From positions 3,782,001 through 3,846,000 of the forward strand of contig NC_068565.1 of NCBI RefSeq assembly GCF_025698545.1: a DNA stretch of 64,000 bases, in the 5' to 3' direction. The translations under genes and the position numbers were made by a program. The notes below the pieces were generated by a model. That model searched no databases. It saw only the letters and a program-made list of their open reading frames with translations, and was not told where the DNA came from. Position 1 is the first letter of the stretch; each line of letters begins with the position of its first letter. Positions 12,501 to 25,045 of the stretch are shown one piece after another. The stretch is from Gossypium raimondii (Eukaryota > Streptophyta > Magnoliopsida > Malvales > Malvaceae).

Positions 12501-13594
12501 CAAACACCGCACAAAGATTTTCTGTTTTGAGGAGGTGAGATGTCGGGTGAATTTAAGGTCAGAAGCGCCTACAAACTATTACAGAGATCGATTGACAATC
12601 CTAGAGCTTACGCTTTACAAACCATCTACAGAAATTTCTACAAAAAACTTTGGAGCCTAAATCTACCAACAAAAATAAAGGTCACAATATGGAGGTTATC
12701 GTGGAACTATTTGCCTACAAAGGTGAACCTTCAGCATCGAAAGTTAACAGTTGACCAAAGTTGTCCTCGTTGCGGTGAAGGAGCTGAAACAATAAATCAT
12801 CTTTTTCGTGATTGTCCTATTACAAATGAGGTATGGAGAGCATTATCATTTCAGAACATTATTATGAATCAATGTGAGGAGTTTATACAGTGGATTACCT
12901 GGGTGCTAGAGAAGCTTAACCTTTATCACAGTAGACTCTTCTGTTGTGCACTCTGGGCCATATGGGGAGACAGGAACAAAAGAGTACATGAAGGAAAGGT
13001 TAGTACCGGAAAAGGAGTAGCAAACTTTATCAACAGCTATATGGGTGAGATTACTAGCCTTGAAAGAAGGGATCAGAATTTTACCGGGGGAAAATAAGAT
13101 GGAAGAGGCCACAGGGAGGGTTCATTAAGATCAATTTTGACGGGGCCTTCGATAAAAGCCAGAACCGCTCGGCCTCCAGAGTTGTGGTCAGAGATTCAGA
13201 AGGACAAATCCTCTTATCATGTACAGAAATCCATGAAAATATCTCATCGGCATTCGCTGCAGAAGCAATTGCCTGCCGGAAAGCAGTCCAAATAGGAACC
13301 GGAAAGGGATGGCAGTTTCTGATTTTTGAAGGAGATTCCCTCGCAGTTATCAAGAAATGTAATATAAAGGGTCAAGATAGATCAATGATAGGGACATACA
13401 TTCATGATATCAAACAGCAAATATATGGGCTTGAGAAGATAATATTTCAACATGCACCAAGATCGGCAAATAATCTAGCACATATTATAGCAACAGAAAC
13501 GCTAAAGAGAGGAGAAGAAATATACCTGGATATGGGTGTTCCGGAATACGCTGAGGAGCAAGCTCGATACGATGTGAGAAATGAACCAGACTAG
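9539..13594 (+). pseudogene. LINE ORF2: APE endonuclease, reverse transcriptase, zf-RVT, RNase H (broken)
   Basis: ORF2 opens with CWNVRGLG and METK, the start of the APE-type endonuclease. SGDFNE and SDHCP follow, which are endonuclease core motifs. Reverse transcriptase is at about 10,859-11,810, with LDMSKAYDRVEW, GLRQGDPLSP and the catalytic FADD. The zf-RVT region is about 12,540-12,860, with CPRCG and HLFRDC. An RVT_3-type RNase H is about 13,120-13,520, starting INFDGAF and containing FEGDS. The first part stays in one frame from 9539 to about 11,900, interrupted only by stops (about 9,809, 10,154, 10,373 and 11,522, plus others near 10.57-10.82 kb). The frame then shifts once near 11.9 kb and again near 13.1 kb. 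At least two stops stand where the family usually has tryptophan. Confidence 0.92.
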
Positions 13595-13944
13595 GAAGTT
13601 TTCAGGGGAGGAAGGTTGAAGGACTGGTAAGCCTCAGAACAGGAATGAATCGATTTACTGGGCATACATAGAAAATGGAATCGTCGAAATGAATAGACAT
13701 GACAAAGAGATCAGAGGACAGCAGTTTCTGATTGGGTAATGGATCGGTGCACTTATTGCCGGTTCTAGAATCATCTATTTTAATATTTCGGTTTTTTAAG
13801 GCCATATGTTTTGGGCCGTGTTTTTAGGTTTTGATATCAACTTACTTTGTTATAGGCTGGTCTTGTTAAGTTTTTGGTTTTTCTCCGTTTGAACAGTATA
13901 TATTTATTTGTTTAATAAAGCCCAATCCAGAATTTATATAAAAA

Positions 13945-13960
13945 AAAGTCATAATAATAA
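13945..13960. repeat. LINE 3' target-site duplication
   Basis: An exact 16-bp copy of 8119-8134, directly after the A-rich tail. Confidence 0.85.
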
Positions 13961-15240
13961 ATTTCTTGATATTAATCAATAAAGTTTAAATATATATATA
14001 TATATTATCAAATTAGGAAAACCTACTTGAAAATCTTGAAAAATTAATATTTATCTTATGAAATTCTAGAGAGAAAAGAGAATAAGAAAAATATTGGAGA
14101 AAGTGATGAATATTAAAAGAAAAGAATAAGGAGTTTTGAGATTTTGTGTAGGTTGTGAGTGATATTAATTTTTATATAAATAAAATATTTTTATAACAAA
14201 CAATTTTTTTGAAGTCACTTTGAGTACAGGATCTTTTATTGACTTCGCCCACATATTAAAAGTATAATATGAATAAAATATATATAATCTTTCTCTATTT
14301 TAATTATTTTATCTACATAATGTGATTTATTTAAAATATAAATAGTATAATATTTTAATTGATTAAGTTTTAATTCGATCGGTATAAGTATTATTATCAA
14401 TGCAATAACACAATGGTTTGAGTGCCCATCCTTAATTTTTATATATAAAAGATTTAATTTATAATTTCAACTAAATTGAACCCAAACAAGCATAATCTCT
14501 TCATGGTTTATTCAATTTTATTATCTTTAAATTTGAGATCTAGTCTTTTGAATTTAAATAAAACATAATTTATCCTCTACTTTTATAATATTATTTGTTA
14601 GTCTAAATAATTAATATCCATTAATTATTTAAACTAAAATGCTAATTTAATTATTTCTCAAAACATTGTATCACACATGATCAGTTGGAAGTGTGTTTTA
14701 AGAAAAATCTACTTCAATTAATTAGTTATTTGAATTAGCATATGATATTATAAAAATAGAGGAACAAATTATGTTACATTAAAAAGTAGATGGATTAATT
14801 TTTAAATTTGAGTATAATAGAAGAACCAAAATTAACTTTGACTTGTCTATTAATATAATAGGGTAAAATACACCACAGATCACATATTTATTGCTCTATT
14901 TCTTTTTGGTCACTCAACTATCATTTTTTAATTTGATCATTTAACTATTGCACTTTTTCTTTTTGGTCACCTAACTATCATTTTTTAAAATTTGGTCATA
15001 CAACTAATTGAAATTATTTTTGTTTGTCCATTTTTATTAAGTGTCGTTAAATATTTGTGAAAAAATGACGTGACGGTTAAAAATTGGTATAACAATAAAT
15101 TTAACTCCAACTTTAATATATTATATTGAATTATTATATCAATTTTAATTTCATGGCACTTGACAAAAATATACCCAAAAAAATCTAATTTAATTAAATG
15201 AAAAAAAGAACCAATAATGTAGTTTACCTATATAATTATA
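13961..15240. other. AT-rich flank between the LINE and resistance-gene unit 1
   Basis: No gene. 14,370-14,430 looks like a worn tRNA-derived SINE head. About 14,440-14,540 is weakly similar to 25,045-25,130, marking where unit 1 and unit 2 homology begins. At 14,880-15,040 a phrase TTTTTGGTCAC followed by CTAACTATCA-like sequence occurs as imperfect tandem copies, a style common in old plant LTR debris. Confidence 0.5.
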
Positions 15241-15537
15241 AGATGTAGGCCGACGCTAACGGCCTATAATGTTTTACCACGAGGGAATGTAAAATTCCGA
15301 GACTGCCCTGCAATCATTTAAGCAAGTCAACAGAAGTCAAGCTGATCTGCTTTTGGCTGCTGAAATACCGGTATATTTCTCATCATTTAGGCAAACCATT
15401 CCAGAGTTAATATTAAAGAAAAAAACAGCAGACAAGGTGAAGCAACGCCAAGGTAGCATTTTCCACAGTAGCTAAGTATATTTATTTGTTAACTCTGAAT
15501 CAATATCTGATTTGAATCGCTTTTCTGTGGAGTAGGT

Positions 15538-15603
15538 TACTCGCAACAAATTCGTATAATCAGACGCTTTTCTCGGTTGCTTGATCTGAGTGTAATAGTT
15601 CAG
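15538..15603 (+). promoter_or_regulatory. Putative untranslated leader exon, upstream duplicate
   Basis: It ends in CAG followed by GTAAGC, a strong splice donor at 15,604. The exon end and following intron start (to about 15,720) are repeated at 16,255-16,440 and again upstream of unit 2 at 25,440-25,640. Inferred to be an alternative 5' leader exon of the CNL gene. Only transcript data can show whether it is used. Confidence 0.4.
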
Positions 15604-15821
15604 GTAAGCTTTTCTTTCATTTTAAAAGAATGAAGACGATGGGTGTGGGTTTGAGAATAATCTGATTTCTTCTTTGTTTTGGAGGAATTTAAAAAATCTG
15701 ACTTCCCAGTTTCGCAACAATCTTACTTTCTATATATATATTTTTTTAATCTTAAAGTCATTGAACAGTAGAATATAATATGTATAATTAGAGTAGATTA
15801 TATAGATCCATAATAATTAGA

Positions 15822-15963
15822 CCGACCTCCTCTGGTTTCTCCGGTCTGTGTTTTCGGGCCCCTTAGACTTTTGTCTAGCATCTTCTTTTTTGTACAACTT
15901 TTGAGAACTGTCGTCCACTGTTTGTAACTTTTTTATAATGAAAGTTTCTTTCATAAAATAATC
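15822..15963 (+). mobile_element. 5'-truncated LINE 3'-end fragment
   Basis: About 142 bp ending in the TTTGTAAC...AATGAAAGTTTC...ATAAAATA style of plant L1 3' ends. It is flanked by a 9-bp repeat ATAATTAGA (15,813-15,821 and 15,964-15,972) consistent with a target-site duplication. It separates the two duplicated leader exons. Confidence 0.55.
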
Positions 15964-16254
15964 ATAATTAGAAAAACGTATTATTTGATTGGATGAGAGA
16001 AAAAGACAATATAGGCAAGCTACTCATATTTTTTTTTTAAATCATTTCAAAAAAAAATTGTTAATTTAGTTATCTGAACATAAAATTAATTAAATTGACC
16101 AATAAGTGGTAATAAAAGATTAACTGTACATTTTACCTTAATCACTCTAAAATTTAGATAAATTATTCTTTAGTCACTGCATATAAAAACTATTGCTACA
16201 TTGGTTTACCCAATATATATTTAAAAGTGGATAACATTTTACCTTACATAAAGA

Positions 16255-16310
16255 TAAATTCCTATTATCACAGCTTTTCTCGTTTGCCTCATCTTTGTAT
16301 AATATTTCAG
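16255..16310 (+). promoter_or_regulatory. Putative untranslated leader exon of the CNL gene
   Basis: It ends at 16,310 in TTTCAG with donor GTAAGC at 16,311. An acceptor TTGCAG at 17,799 lies 15 bp before the start codon, so a leader intron of about 1.5 kb (16,311-17,799) is plausible. The corresponding donor in unit 2 is at 25,500. Confidence 0.45.
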
Positions 16311-17814
16311 GTAAGCTTTTCTTTTATTTTCAAAGATGAAAGACTATGGGTGTGGATTTGAGAATCATCTGATTTCTTCTTTGTTTAAGCTATGGTTTTG
16401 GAGGAATTTCAAATCTGACTTCCAGATTTGAGTTTCGCAACAATTTCTAGTTTTTTCTTTTTTAAATTAATTATTCCGTCATTAAATGTAACGAAAGACT
16501 AACAACGTATTTTCACATTCATCACACTAAAACAAGGGGTTGTTACTGCTTTGGTTTAACCAAATATATATATTTAAAAGTGGATAACATTTGATCTTAT
16601 ATTTTTGTATACATTAGTTTTGTAATTTGATAACTTTTCTCAATTTTGATAATTGCAATGATATTAAACTATAGTATTCTACCATGTTATCACCTAAATC
16701 TTTTTTATAAAATTTATACTTTTTAGATTAATGTGACATAATATTAGAGTGTCATATTATCACATAAATCAAAATTGAGAAATTTGTCCAGTTTCAAGAT
16801 TATTTTGAAAAAGGAGTATAGAGACTAAGTTAGAAAGTTGTTAAATTCAAAGATTACATGTTGCTTAATCCTATTTAAAAAGAAACTGCAATCATTTATA
16901 ACTTTTTTAAATTACTTAATATAACTCAATTTAGGATGTGTTTGATAAACCATTTAAAATGAAAATTTTAAATATTCAAAGTCTATTTGGACATCACAAA
17001 ATATTTAGTTGGATATTTAATTTTAAAAATTGGGTGGCTAAAAAAATTAATAGTTGATTGACCAAGATATATTAAACTAAATAGTTAAATGAATATTCAT
17101 AAAATATTTATTAATTTAAATTTAATATATTTCTGATAAGCAAATTATAAAAATATTCACTATTCGTCTAACCAAAATAATTTACGTGTTTAACAGAAAA
17201 TTATATTTTAATTTAAAATTTAATAAGAAAAGCAATTTATTAATGAAAAGGAAATGACAAAAAATTTAAGCTATAATAATAAGAAAATCATATTTTAACA
17301 ATAAAACACTAAAATAAATTCACAAAAATAATAATAAAAGGAAAAGCTAATTAGACATTTTAGAAAGTTAAAATGTTTTAGTTCAATCAAAGTACTTTGC
17401 ACGTTGTATCGAAAGTATATTATTTAATTTTTATAAGAAATTTTTTTAAATAAATAAAAAGAACAGAAGGAAAAAATAAATATAATAAGAAAAATTATTT
17501 TACAGGAAAAAAATAATTCATAAAAATTATACGAAAAGGAAAATCAATTAAATACTTTATAATATTATTTTAAAAGAACTCATAAAAATTAAATATTTTA
17601 AAAGGGTAAAAATGTTTTATTTAAATATTTTATATACGTATTTTAGAAGATTTTATATATTTTGGAAGAATATTTTATTTTTATTACTTTTTGAGCTGAC
17701 AATTTATATATTGATAGATATATAATCATACATTAAAATCTATCCTTCATAAAGAAGTAAGTGTGACTAATGGACGTAGTTATTATTACTACATTGCAGA
17801 TTATTTGGTGAATT

Positions 17815-20245
17815 ATGGAACTTGTAGGACCAATTTGTGAAGTGCTAAAGTGCTTAGGAGATCCAACATGTACATACATAGAGCATCACAGAAAACTTAA
17901 AGACAGGATGAATGATCTTCAAGAGAGACTAGTCCGACTAAATGCTATGAAGAGAGATGTGGAGCGGAGAATAAACGCAGAGCTTCGATGGGGAAGACTT
18001 TTAAGGGAAGAAGTAGAGAAGTGGCTTCTAGATGTGCAAACCGTCAATGATACAATGCGGGACATTGATGAACGAATGCAAAATGTGTCTTGTTTTTCAC
18101 GTGCACGCCTCGGAAAACGTGTTGCTCAAACAGTTGAACAAGTGGAGGGAATTATTGAACGAGGTAGGTTCCCTGAAGCTCTAGTAATTGATAATCCATC
18201 TACTGCTGGAGTGCCTTTCCAATCGGAACATTTAGAAGGTGAAACCATGGTGATAGAAGACATTTGGAACTATTTAATGAGTGATGAAATTGGAATGATT
18301 GGAGTATGTGGGATGGGTGGGATCGGGAAAACCACTATCGTGAAGCACATATACTATCAACTATTGAAGGAGACTAAACCTTTGTTTGATAAAATCATTT
18401 GGGTCACTGTTTCAAAGGAGCTCAGCATTCCCAAATTACAGCAAAACCTTGCAAATGCTATGAATATTGTAGGTCTTCCAGAATCTGAACCAGAGCGTGT
18501 AGCAGTATTAATGGATAAACTGGGACAAAGAAGATATGTATTGATCTTAGATGATGTTTGGAAAGAGTTCTCTCTGGCAGACGTAGGGATTCCTAAACCA
18601 ACCTCCAGCAATGGGAGTAAGTTGGTATTAACCAGTAGATTGATTGAGGTTTGTAGATCAATGGACTGTAAGGTAGTCAAAGTGCCTCCACTCTCCAATG
18701 AGGAGTCCATGAATTTATTCTTGAAGCATGCTGGACGTGGGGTTCTAAAGGTTCCATCTTTGAAAGAAATTTTGGACAACGTTGTTAAGGAGTGTGATGG
18801 GTTACCCCTTGCCATTGCTGTAATAGCTGGGAGCATGAAGGGAATATATAACGTTGAAGAATGGAGGAACGCTTTAAGAGAGTTACGAGACCATGTAAGA
18901 AGCGTGAAGGACACAGATGTTGAAATATATGAGCGATTGAAGTTCAGTTTCGATCGTTTGGGAGATTTAAAAATCCAAAGTTGTTTTCTTTATTGCTCAC
19001 TATATCCAGAAGACTATATAATTCCAAGGAAGGAATTAATAGAATGCTGGATAGATGAGGAATTTCTTGGAAATGGGAGTCGACAAGAGTTGCATGATAA
19101 GGGTCATACCATATTAAATAGGCTGGAAAATAATTGTTTGTTGGAAAAGGTTGGTAGAGATATTGTGAAGATGCATGATGTAATGAGAGATACAGCATTG
19201 TATATCAAAGGTTCTGGCTCCCGTTTTAAGGTACAATCTGGCATCGGACTAAAAGAACTACCAAGCAAGCAAGAATGGGGAGAAGATCTTGAAAAAGTTT
19301 CCTTCATGGTGAATAACGTATCTGAGATTCCTCCGCACTTGTCACCCAATTGTGAGGTTCTTTCTACCTTATTATTGCAAAAGAATGAATCATTACAAAG
19401 GATTTCAGAATCGTTCTTTCAACATATGCATAGACTCAGCATTCTTGATCTTTCTTATACCAATGTCAAGCAACTGCCAACTTCTGTGTCAAACTTGGAA
19501 AAGCTCAAAGCATTGGTGCTTCGTCGATGCTACAACTTGAGATATGTGCCTTCACTAGAAAAGCTTGAGGCTCTAAGAAAGTTGGACCTCAATCGTACAG
19601 CTATTGAAAAGGTGCCTAAAGGTTTGGAAATGTTATCAAATCTAACTTATCTTAATTTATGTACTGAAAGCTTAAAGGAGCTGCCAGTTGCAATTCTACC
19701 CAGGCTTTCTTGTCTGCAATGTTTGATGTTATACGTTGAATCAAGTCGTATAAGAATGAATGGATTCGATGCTGCCAGATTAACGAAGCTAGAGAGATTT
19801 GAAGGGAGATTTACTGAGTTGATAGACTTTAATGCCTACACCAAGTCTATACAATGTCAACAGCTCACTTCTTACTTGCTTGTCATGGCACCACTTGAAT
19901 TCAAGTTTAACGTCAAACAACGTATAAAAGGCATAAATTGTGTTTACCGTTTCAAGTTGTTGAATGTGGACAGCGACAAAGGGAGGCAGAAGGCGATGAT
20001 GCTCGCAAGCGGGCTCCAAGGTACGGATGCAATTAAATCCATAAAAATGCAATAGAGTAGGGACCATTTAGAAGGCCGATTAAGGCCAGTGCGGGTAAGT
20101 TGGTAGTCCCAACTGTGTTGAATGTCATCGTGTGGCGCTGTGGAGACTGTATCTCCACCCTGCTGCATACCCATGTTTTCTGACTGGACCCTTAAAGGTC
20201 CAGTGCCACTCACCGCACTCCCCTTCCCATTATATCTCCTAAAGC

Positions 20246-20284
<39 letters not shown>

Positions 20285-22703
20285 GTTGGACAAGCCTCCC
20301 CCCCATCCTCTTGTTGTTTGTTGGTTTTTTTCCCTATTCAAGGCTTTTAGTTAATTATTTAGTTATAAATTAATTTATAAAATTATCATAGTTAAGGTTT
20401 AGAGTAAATACTTTACACATATAATTAATTACACAAAATAGCTTTATAATTAATTAATTACAAATAAGAGTAAAGAGCCAGAACATAATAAATTCTAAAA
20501 TATAAGCATAAGAATAATATATATAAATATATAAATAAATCAATAAATAATCGAATAAATTGCCATTAATATATAATCATTTTTAATCTAAAATAATGTG
20601 TTAACGATTAAAATTTTAAGATTTTAAATGTTAAATAATGTTATTAGGACAAAAAAAGGTTAAATAATATTAAAATAAATATAAAACAACAAAAAATTTA
20701 TTTTTAAGTATTAATTAATGTGAATATGTTATTATCAATTTTTTTTATTAATTTCCCATTACTTATAGTAAAACTACTATTTTGCATAAAATATTTTAAT
20801 AAAATTTATTTATGACATAAATGTCAAATTATTTAAAATTACGTTACACTCAAACTTTAGTTTGCCATTTGTATTTGTTTTGTTAATATAATTTACTCAC
20901 TGCCACTTGTTTTTATTATCTAACTTCGTATTATCGATTTTGGTTTTACTGTGTTATAGTTATTTGTACATAGAGCAATTAAACTCTCTTTTACAAACCT
21001 TTTCAATATCACTTAAACCAATTATATAAATTCTAAAAAATTATATATGACTCTACCGAGTGTATTTTATAAAGTTGTACTAAAATTATATTATTTAAAT
21101 TAAAAAATTATAAAATTATGCTAAAATTATATTGTAAAAATAATTTATATGTTACAAAAGTCTTACAATCTTTTTTTTTGAAGTTATGACAAAAATTATA
21201 TAATTTGTAAGAAATGTTATGAAAGTTATTGAACACTATATAATTTTTTATAAATATTTTATATTATAAAATTTATATTATTTTTACCTGATTTATTTAT
21301 TATAATAATAGTTATAGCATAAATTTTTATCCAAATTAAGTTTAAGTTTTATAATCAAAACTAAATTATAAAGTTTGTAATAATAATGGTTTACTTATTT
21401 ATTTCAACATCATATATTTACAAATTATGTAGTTTTCATTCTTTATAAGTTTATTTAAGTTATTATTTATTTGAACTATTAAATTAAACCAAATAAATAA
21501 TCTTATATTCACCCATAATCCCATTATGAAACATAATATAATATTCCACAAACTAACTACACCTTTAAATTTTTATTTATTTATGCTCCTGTGCTTTAAT
21601 AAGGTATGGTGGCAGGTGTAGTACCCCCCAAAAAATTGATACAATTGGCATTAGTAACACTAATGATTAATTATATTAGAAATTGAGTTTGATGAGTAAT
21701 ATCATTCTTGATTGGTGAAGGTGCGGAATCTGTTTGCTTGATCTCTAAAGACAGGACGATTCTGGAAGTGTCTGGTGACTCAGAAATGGGACCCACTAAA
21801 ATTGCGGCAAATTGGAAGAAACGAGGTATAGAAGTGCAGCTCATGGATGAGCGGTGGGACCCTACCTCTCTTCCTATGAAATACGTGATATTAAGCGGGT
21901 GTCCGATAGGACGAGAAGATCCAGCAGAGCTCCCAAGTGACGTTAGGACTCTGAAAATTTTTGGGTGCCACAATATCAGAAGCTTAAGTGATATGCCCTT
22001 CTTTCAACAAACAAATGAGTTGGGGTTCTGTTCGATTCACGATTGTAGAGGGATAGAATCTGTGCTTGATCTGTCGTCACCATCCCAATCATGCACCCCA
22101 TTTGAGAACCTTGACCTCTTGTGGCTTGAAAATTTAGAGAACCTTCATGTGCTTGTTAAACTAGCAGAAGCATCCGTTGTTTCCACATTGAGTTCGCAGT
22201 CTATTCCAGCCATCTTTTCCCATCTTAAATCATTTTATATTGAAGGATGCTCAAACATGAAGCAGCTCTTTCCCTTTGACTTGGTACATGACCTCCAAAA
22301 CCTAGAGAACCTCATAGTTCGTGGTTGTGGACAAATAGAGGAAATAATAGGACCAAAAGAAGAGGAAGAGAATCACAAGGGAAATGGAACGCAAGCTCCA
22401 ACAAAGTTCAGCCTTCCCAAATTAAAGGAGTTAGAATTGACGTGCTTACCAGAGCTGAAGAGCATATGCAGTTCAAATAGGGAAATGGTATGCAACTCTC
22501 TTAGGAAAATTAAAGTACGGGACTGTACGAAGCTAAAAAGGATGCCTCTGTATCTTCCTCTTTTTCAAGATACACACCAATCAGCTCCTTCTGCTCATCC
22601 TTTCGAAAGAATCCGCATATGTCCAAAGGAGTGGTGGGAATCAGTAGAGTGGGACTATCCGAATGCTAAGGAGGTTCTGCGACCTTGGTTGAACTCGTAT
22701 TAG
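17815..22703 (+). CDS. CC-NBS-LRR disease-resistance protein (RPS2/RPS5-like CNL)
   Basis: An intracellular immune receptor that senses pathogen effectors and triggers defence (family knowledge). Exon 1 is 17,815-20,020 and exon 2 is 21,721-22,703. Donor AAG/GTACG and acceptor GAAG/GTG join in phase, and the same junction is conserved in unit 2. The product is 1062 aa, normal for the class. A coiled coil lies at about residues 20-75. NB-ARC motifs are the P-loop GMGGIGKTT (166-174), kinase-2 LILDDVW (243-249, its W marking the CC class), GLPLA (329-333) and MHD (453-455). LRRs start near residue 500, and exon 2 adds a divergent LRR end. The start is the first ATG before the coiled coil, after a plausible leader intron. 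Read-through of the intron would give a 746-aa short form. It is the only intact member of the cluster; the ligand is unknown. Confidence 0.93.
20056..20285. repeat. GC-richer, hairpin-rich insertion with a (TTA)n tail in the CNL intron
   Basis: About 190 bp that stand out from the AT-rich intron. They hold several short palindromes (GGACCCTTAAAGGTCC; GTGGAGACTGTATCTCCAC) and run into a (TTA)n tract at about 20,247-20,284. The corresponding intron of unit 2 lacks the block. A short microsatellite tail suggests a truncated non-LTR element (RTE-like or SINE), but I do not recognise the family. Confidence 0.5.
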
Positions 22704-25045
22704 CGCTGCTGGAAGCCTTTGCTGTTCAAATCAAATTCCGGATCAAGCTAAACAGCGAGTCTTCATTTGTTGCTTTTATTTCTAGAAAATAATTTGAAGA
22801 TATTTTATTCTACCAAAAAGAAAACGGGAAGACCTACAAGAAGAGGATTATGATTAGCAAAATAGAAACCAAAGAGAACAAAAATATTACTAGTGTTTAA
22901 AACAAATTTCAATAAAGCAGGGTCTCATTTGCTTCTTTGTTTAACCCCGATGACTAGGCTTGCTCTAGAACCCTTGAGATTCTCATTATGACATTAATGA
23001 TTTGAATGAATGAACAGCCCCTTTTTCTTCTTTATTCTGTAACAGCAAGCTTTAAGTTGATATAAATATGTTTTCCAATGTAGTATTCTTGTTTGCTTAG
23101 ATCAATGTCAAAAACCTTGCCTCTAATGCTTCCCTTTCTTCTCCACTTTTTTTTTTTTTTTTGAATTCTTTGTGGGGTCTTATTAAATACAGGTTGTTTA
23201 TGCCATTCTAAAGCTAGCAAAGCAGTTGGCTTGACAATCAAATCTTTGAGAAACAAATCAACCCAACTCATCACTGTACCTTCATTCTTCTGTGGTGGTT
23301 CTATCTTTGATGTGGTACTTCGTCGGATGCATCCTTCTCTTGTGGTTTTATCTTTAATAAATGAACTTCAATTTGGTTTCAATGTGATTGGATTGTTGAT
23401 GTTGTAATTCAACTTGGTACTTGATAATCCTGCTTCTAGTTTGCATCATTTTTTACTATGTGGTTGTGTTTCCTGTGGCTTAATAATTGTTTAATTTGAT
23501 CTTGGAGCTTGCACATTTATATATATATATTGAACCATCCCACAGGTATATACCACTTCTTGAAATGGTGTTTTATTTAGGTGGCCTTTTTGCTATTGTG
23601 AACCATCCGAATGCTAAGCAGGATCTGCTACATTACTTGGTAATGCTATAGCGCTACTGAAAGGCTTTGTACTTAGATCATCTTGATTTTAATTAATTTG
23701 CGTCATTTCATTATTTGATTGTAAGTGTATCTTCTCATCTTGCGAATTGGAGTTAATAATCTAAGTTGTTTGCTTATCAATTATACCTTTTACAAAACAA
23801 GTCCAGGAAAAGATTGCAATTAGGGTTACAGGATTGCTGGGATTTCAATTTTATGTGTATGGATCATATTATTTAGTTTCTTAGGATTAGAGCTCATTTA
23901 TTTATTTATACTAAATTTATGGCAGACTCAATTGTGTAAATTTTGGTTATAATGATAAAATTAGTTCGCATAAAGTTCTAAATTCAAATCACTTTATAGT
24001 AATTTTTATTGATTTATATTATGTAAAAAAAAAGACAAAATCACTTTCATTAAAAAATAATTTAAATTAAATATGGGTGAATATTTTAATAATTCCGTAA
24101 TTAACTTAATACCTAAGGAATTGATATCCAAATCACTTGTTATATCAATTTAATAAAGTACTTAAAATAAGTATACACAGATGACAACTACAAAATAATT
24201 TAGGCACTAATTTCAGTGTTGTTATATCCAATACCCAGCACCTAGAGGCTTTCAAGCTGTAGAAAGGGTCCAAAACTCTATCTATTCCTTGCATCTGATG
24301 GCGGGTTCATGTTTAGACATAATCTAGATTTGGATTTGATTAAATGAGCGTTTATCTAGATTTTTCAAATTAAATTGATTTGGTTTCAGAATTAGAATAA
24401 AAAGCTAGTTTTGAAATTTATTTTATTTAAGTTGGAATGTATTTTATTTTGAGTCTAATTTAATTAATAAAATAATTTTAATTTAATATATTAAGTCAAG
24501 ATTTTTAGTTGATTAAGCAATTTATTAGTGATTAATGGAACTAGTTCAAAATTTTATCTTTAACTGAAATAATTAAATTAAAAAATTAAAATATCATAGA
24601 GTGAACATGATATAGTTTACTTTTTTTCATCCTACTTATGAGTCTTCTTGAATAGTTTCATTATCATCACAATTTGCGTTCATGTAGTTATATAACTCTA
24701 CTTTTAGTTATCCATAATTAATTTTTAAAATATATATATAACAATGAAAAGTCAAGAAATTTCAAAAATAAATAAAATAAAATACTTTTTGTTGAGGCTA
24801 TAGATCAAATGGCTATATTTGTTAAATGACTACTCTAACTGTTGAAAAAAATCAGCTTGATCAAGATTGAATACAGGAGCTAGAATTGAATTACTCAAAT
24901 AATTTAAATTGTTTTAAAAATTAATTAACTTGAATAATTTCATTTGAGATTACAAAAAATTAAACAATTTTTTAATAAATTAAATTTTACCCATCCCTAA
25001 TCATTTAAATATAAAGAAAGACTCTAAACAGATTTTTTTTATATA
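22704..25045. repeat. 3' flank of the intact CNL gene, duplicated unit
   Basis: Non-coding. It parallels 5442-7190 (unit 0) nearly base for base, and 33,042-33,480 (unit 2) more loosely. About 600 bp at 23,666-24,268 are missing from unit 0. No gene seen. Confidence 0.8.

Larger units (their letters stand above)
8180..13944 (+). mobile_element. L1-type plant LINE retrotransposon (near full length, degenerate)
   Basis: The element has two coding regions in the L1 order (ORF1 nucleic-acid-binding protein; ORF2 endonuclease, reverse transcriptase, zinc-binding region, RNase H). It has an A-rich 3' end (about 13,939-13,947) and a 16-bp flanking target-site duplication. Its length of about 5.8 kb suits a nearly complete element. 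Several nonsense codons and at least three frameshifts make it inactive. It sits between units 0 and 1 of the resistance cluster. Confidence 0.92.

Noticed and set aside
18357..18914. 185-codon minus-strand frame opposite the CNL gene
   Set aside because: It is antisense to the NB-ARC coding sequence and is a shadow of that frame.
19944..20373. Frames of 89 codons (minus) and 83 codons (plus) in the CNL intron insert
   Set aside because: The plus frame is mostly a poly-Tyr run from the (TTA)n tract, and the minus frame has no recognisable domain. Both fall in a probable transposon scrap.
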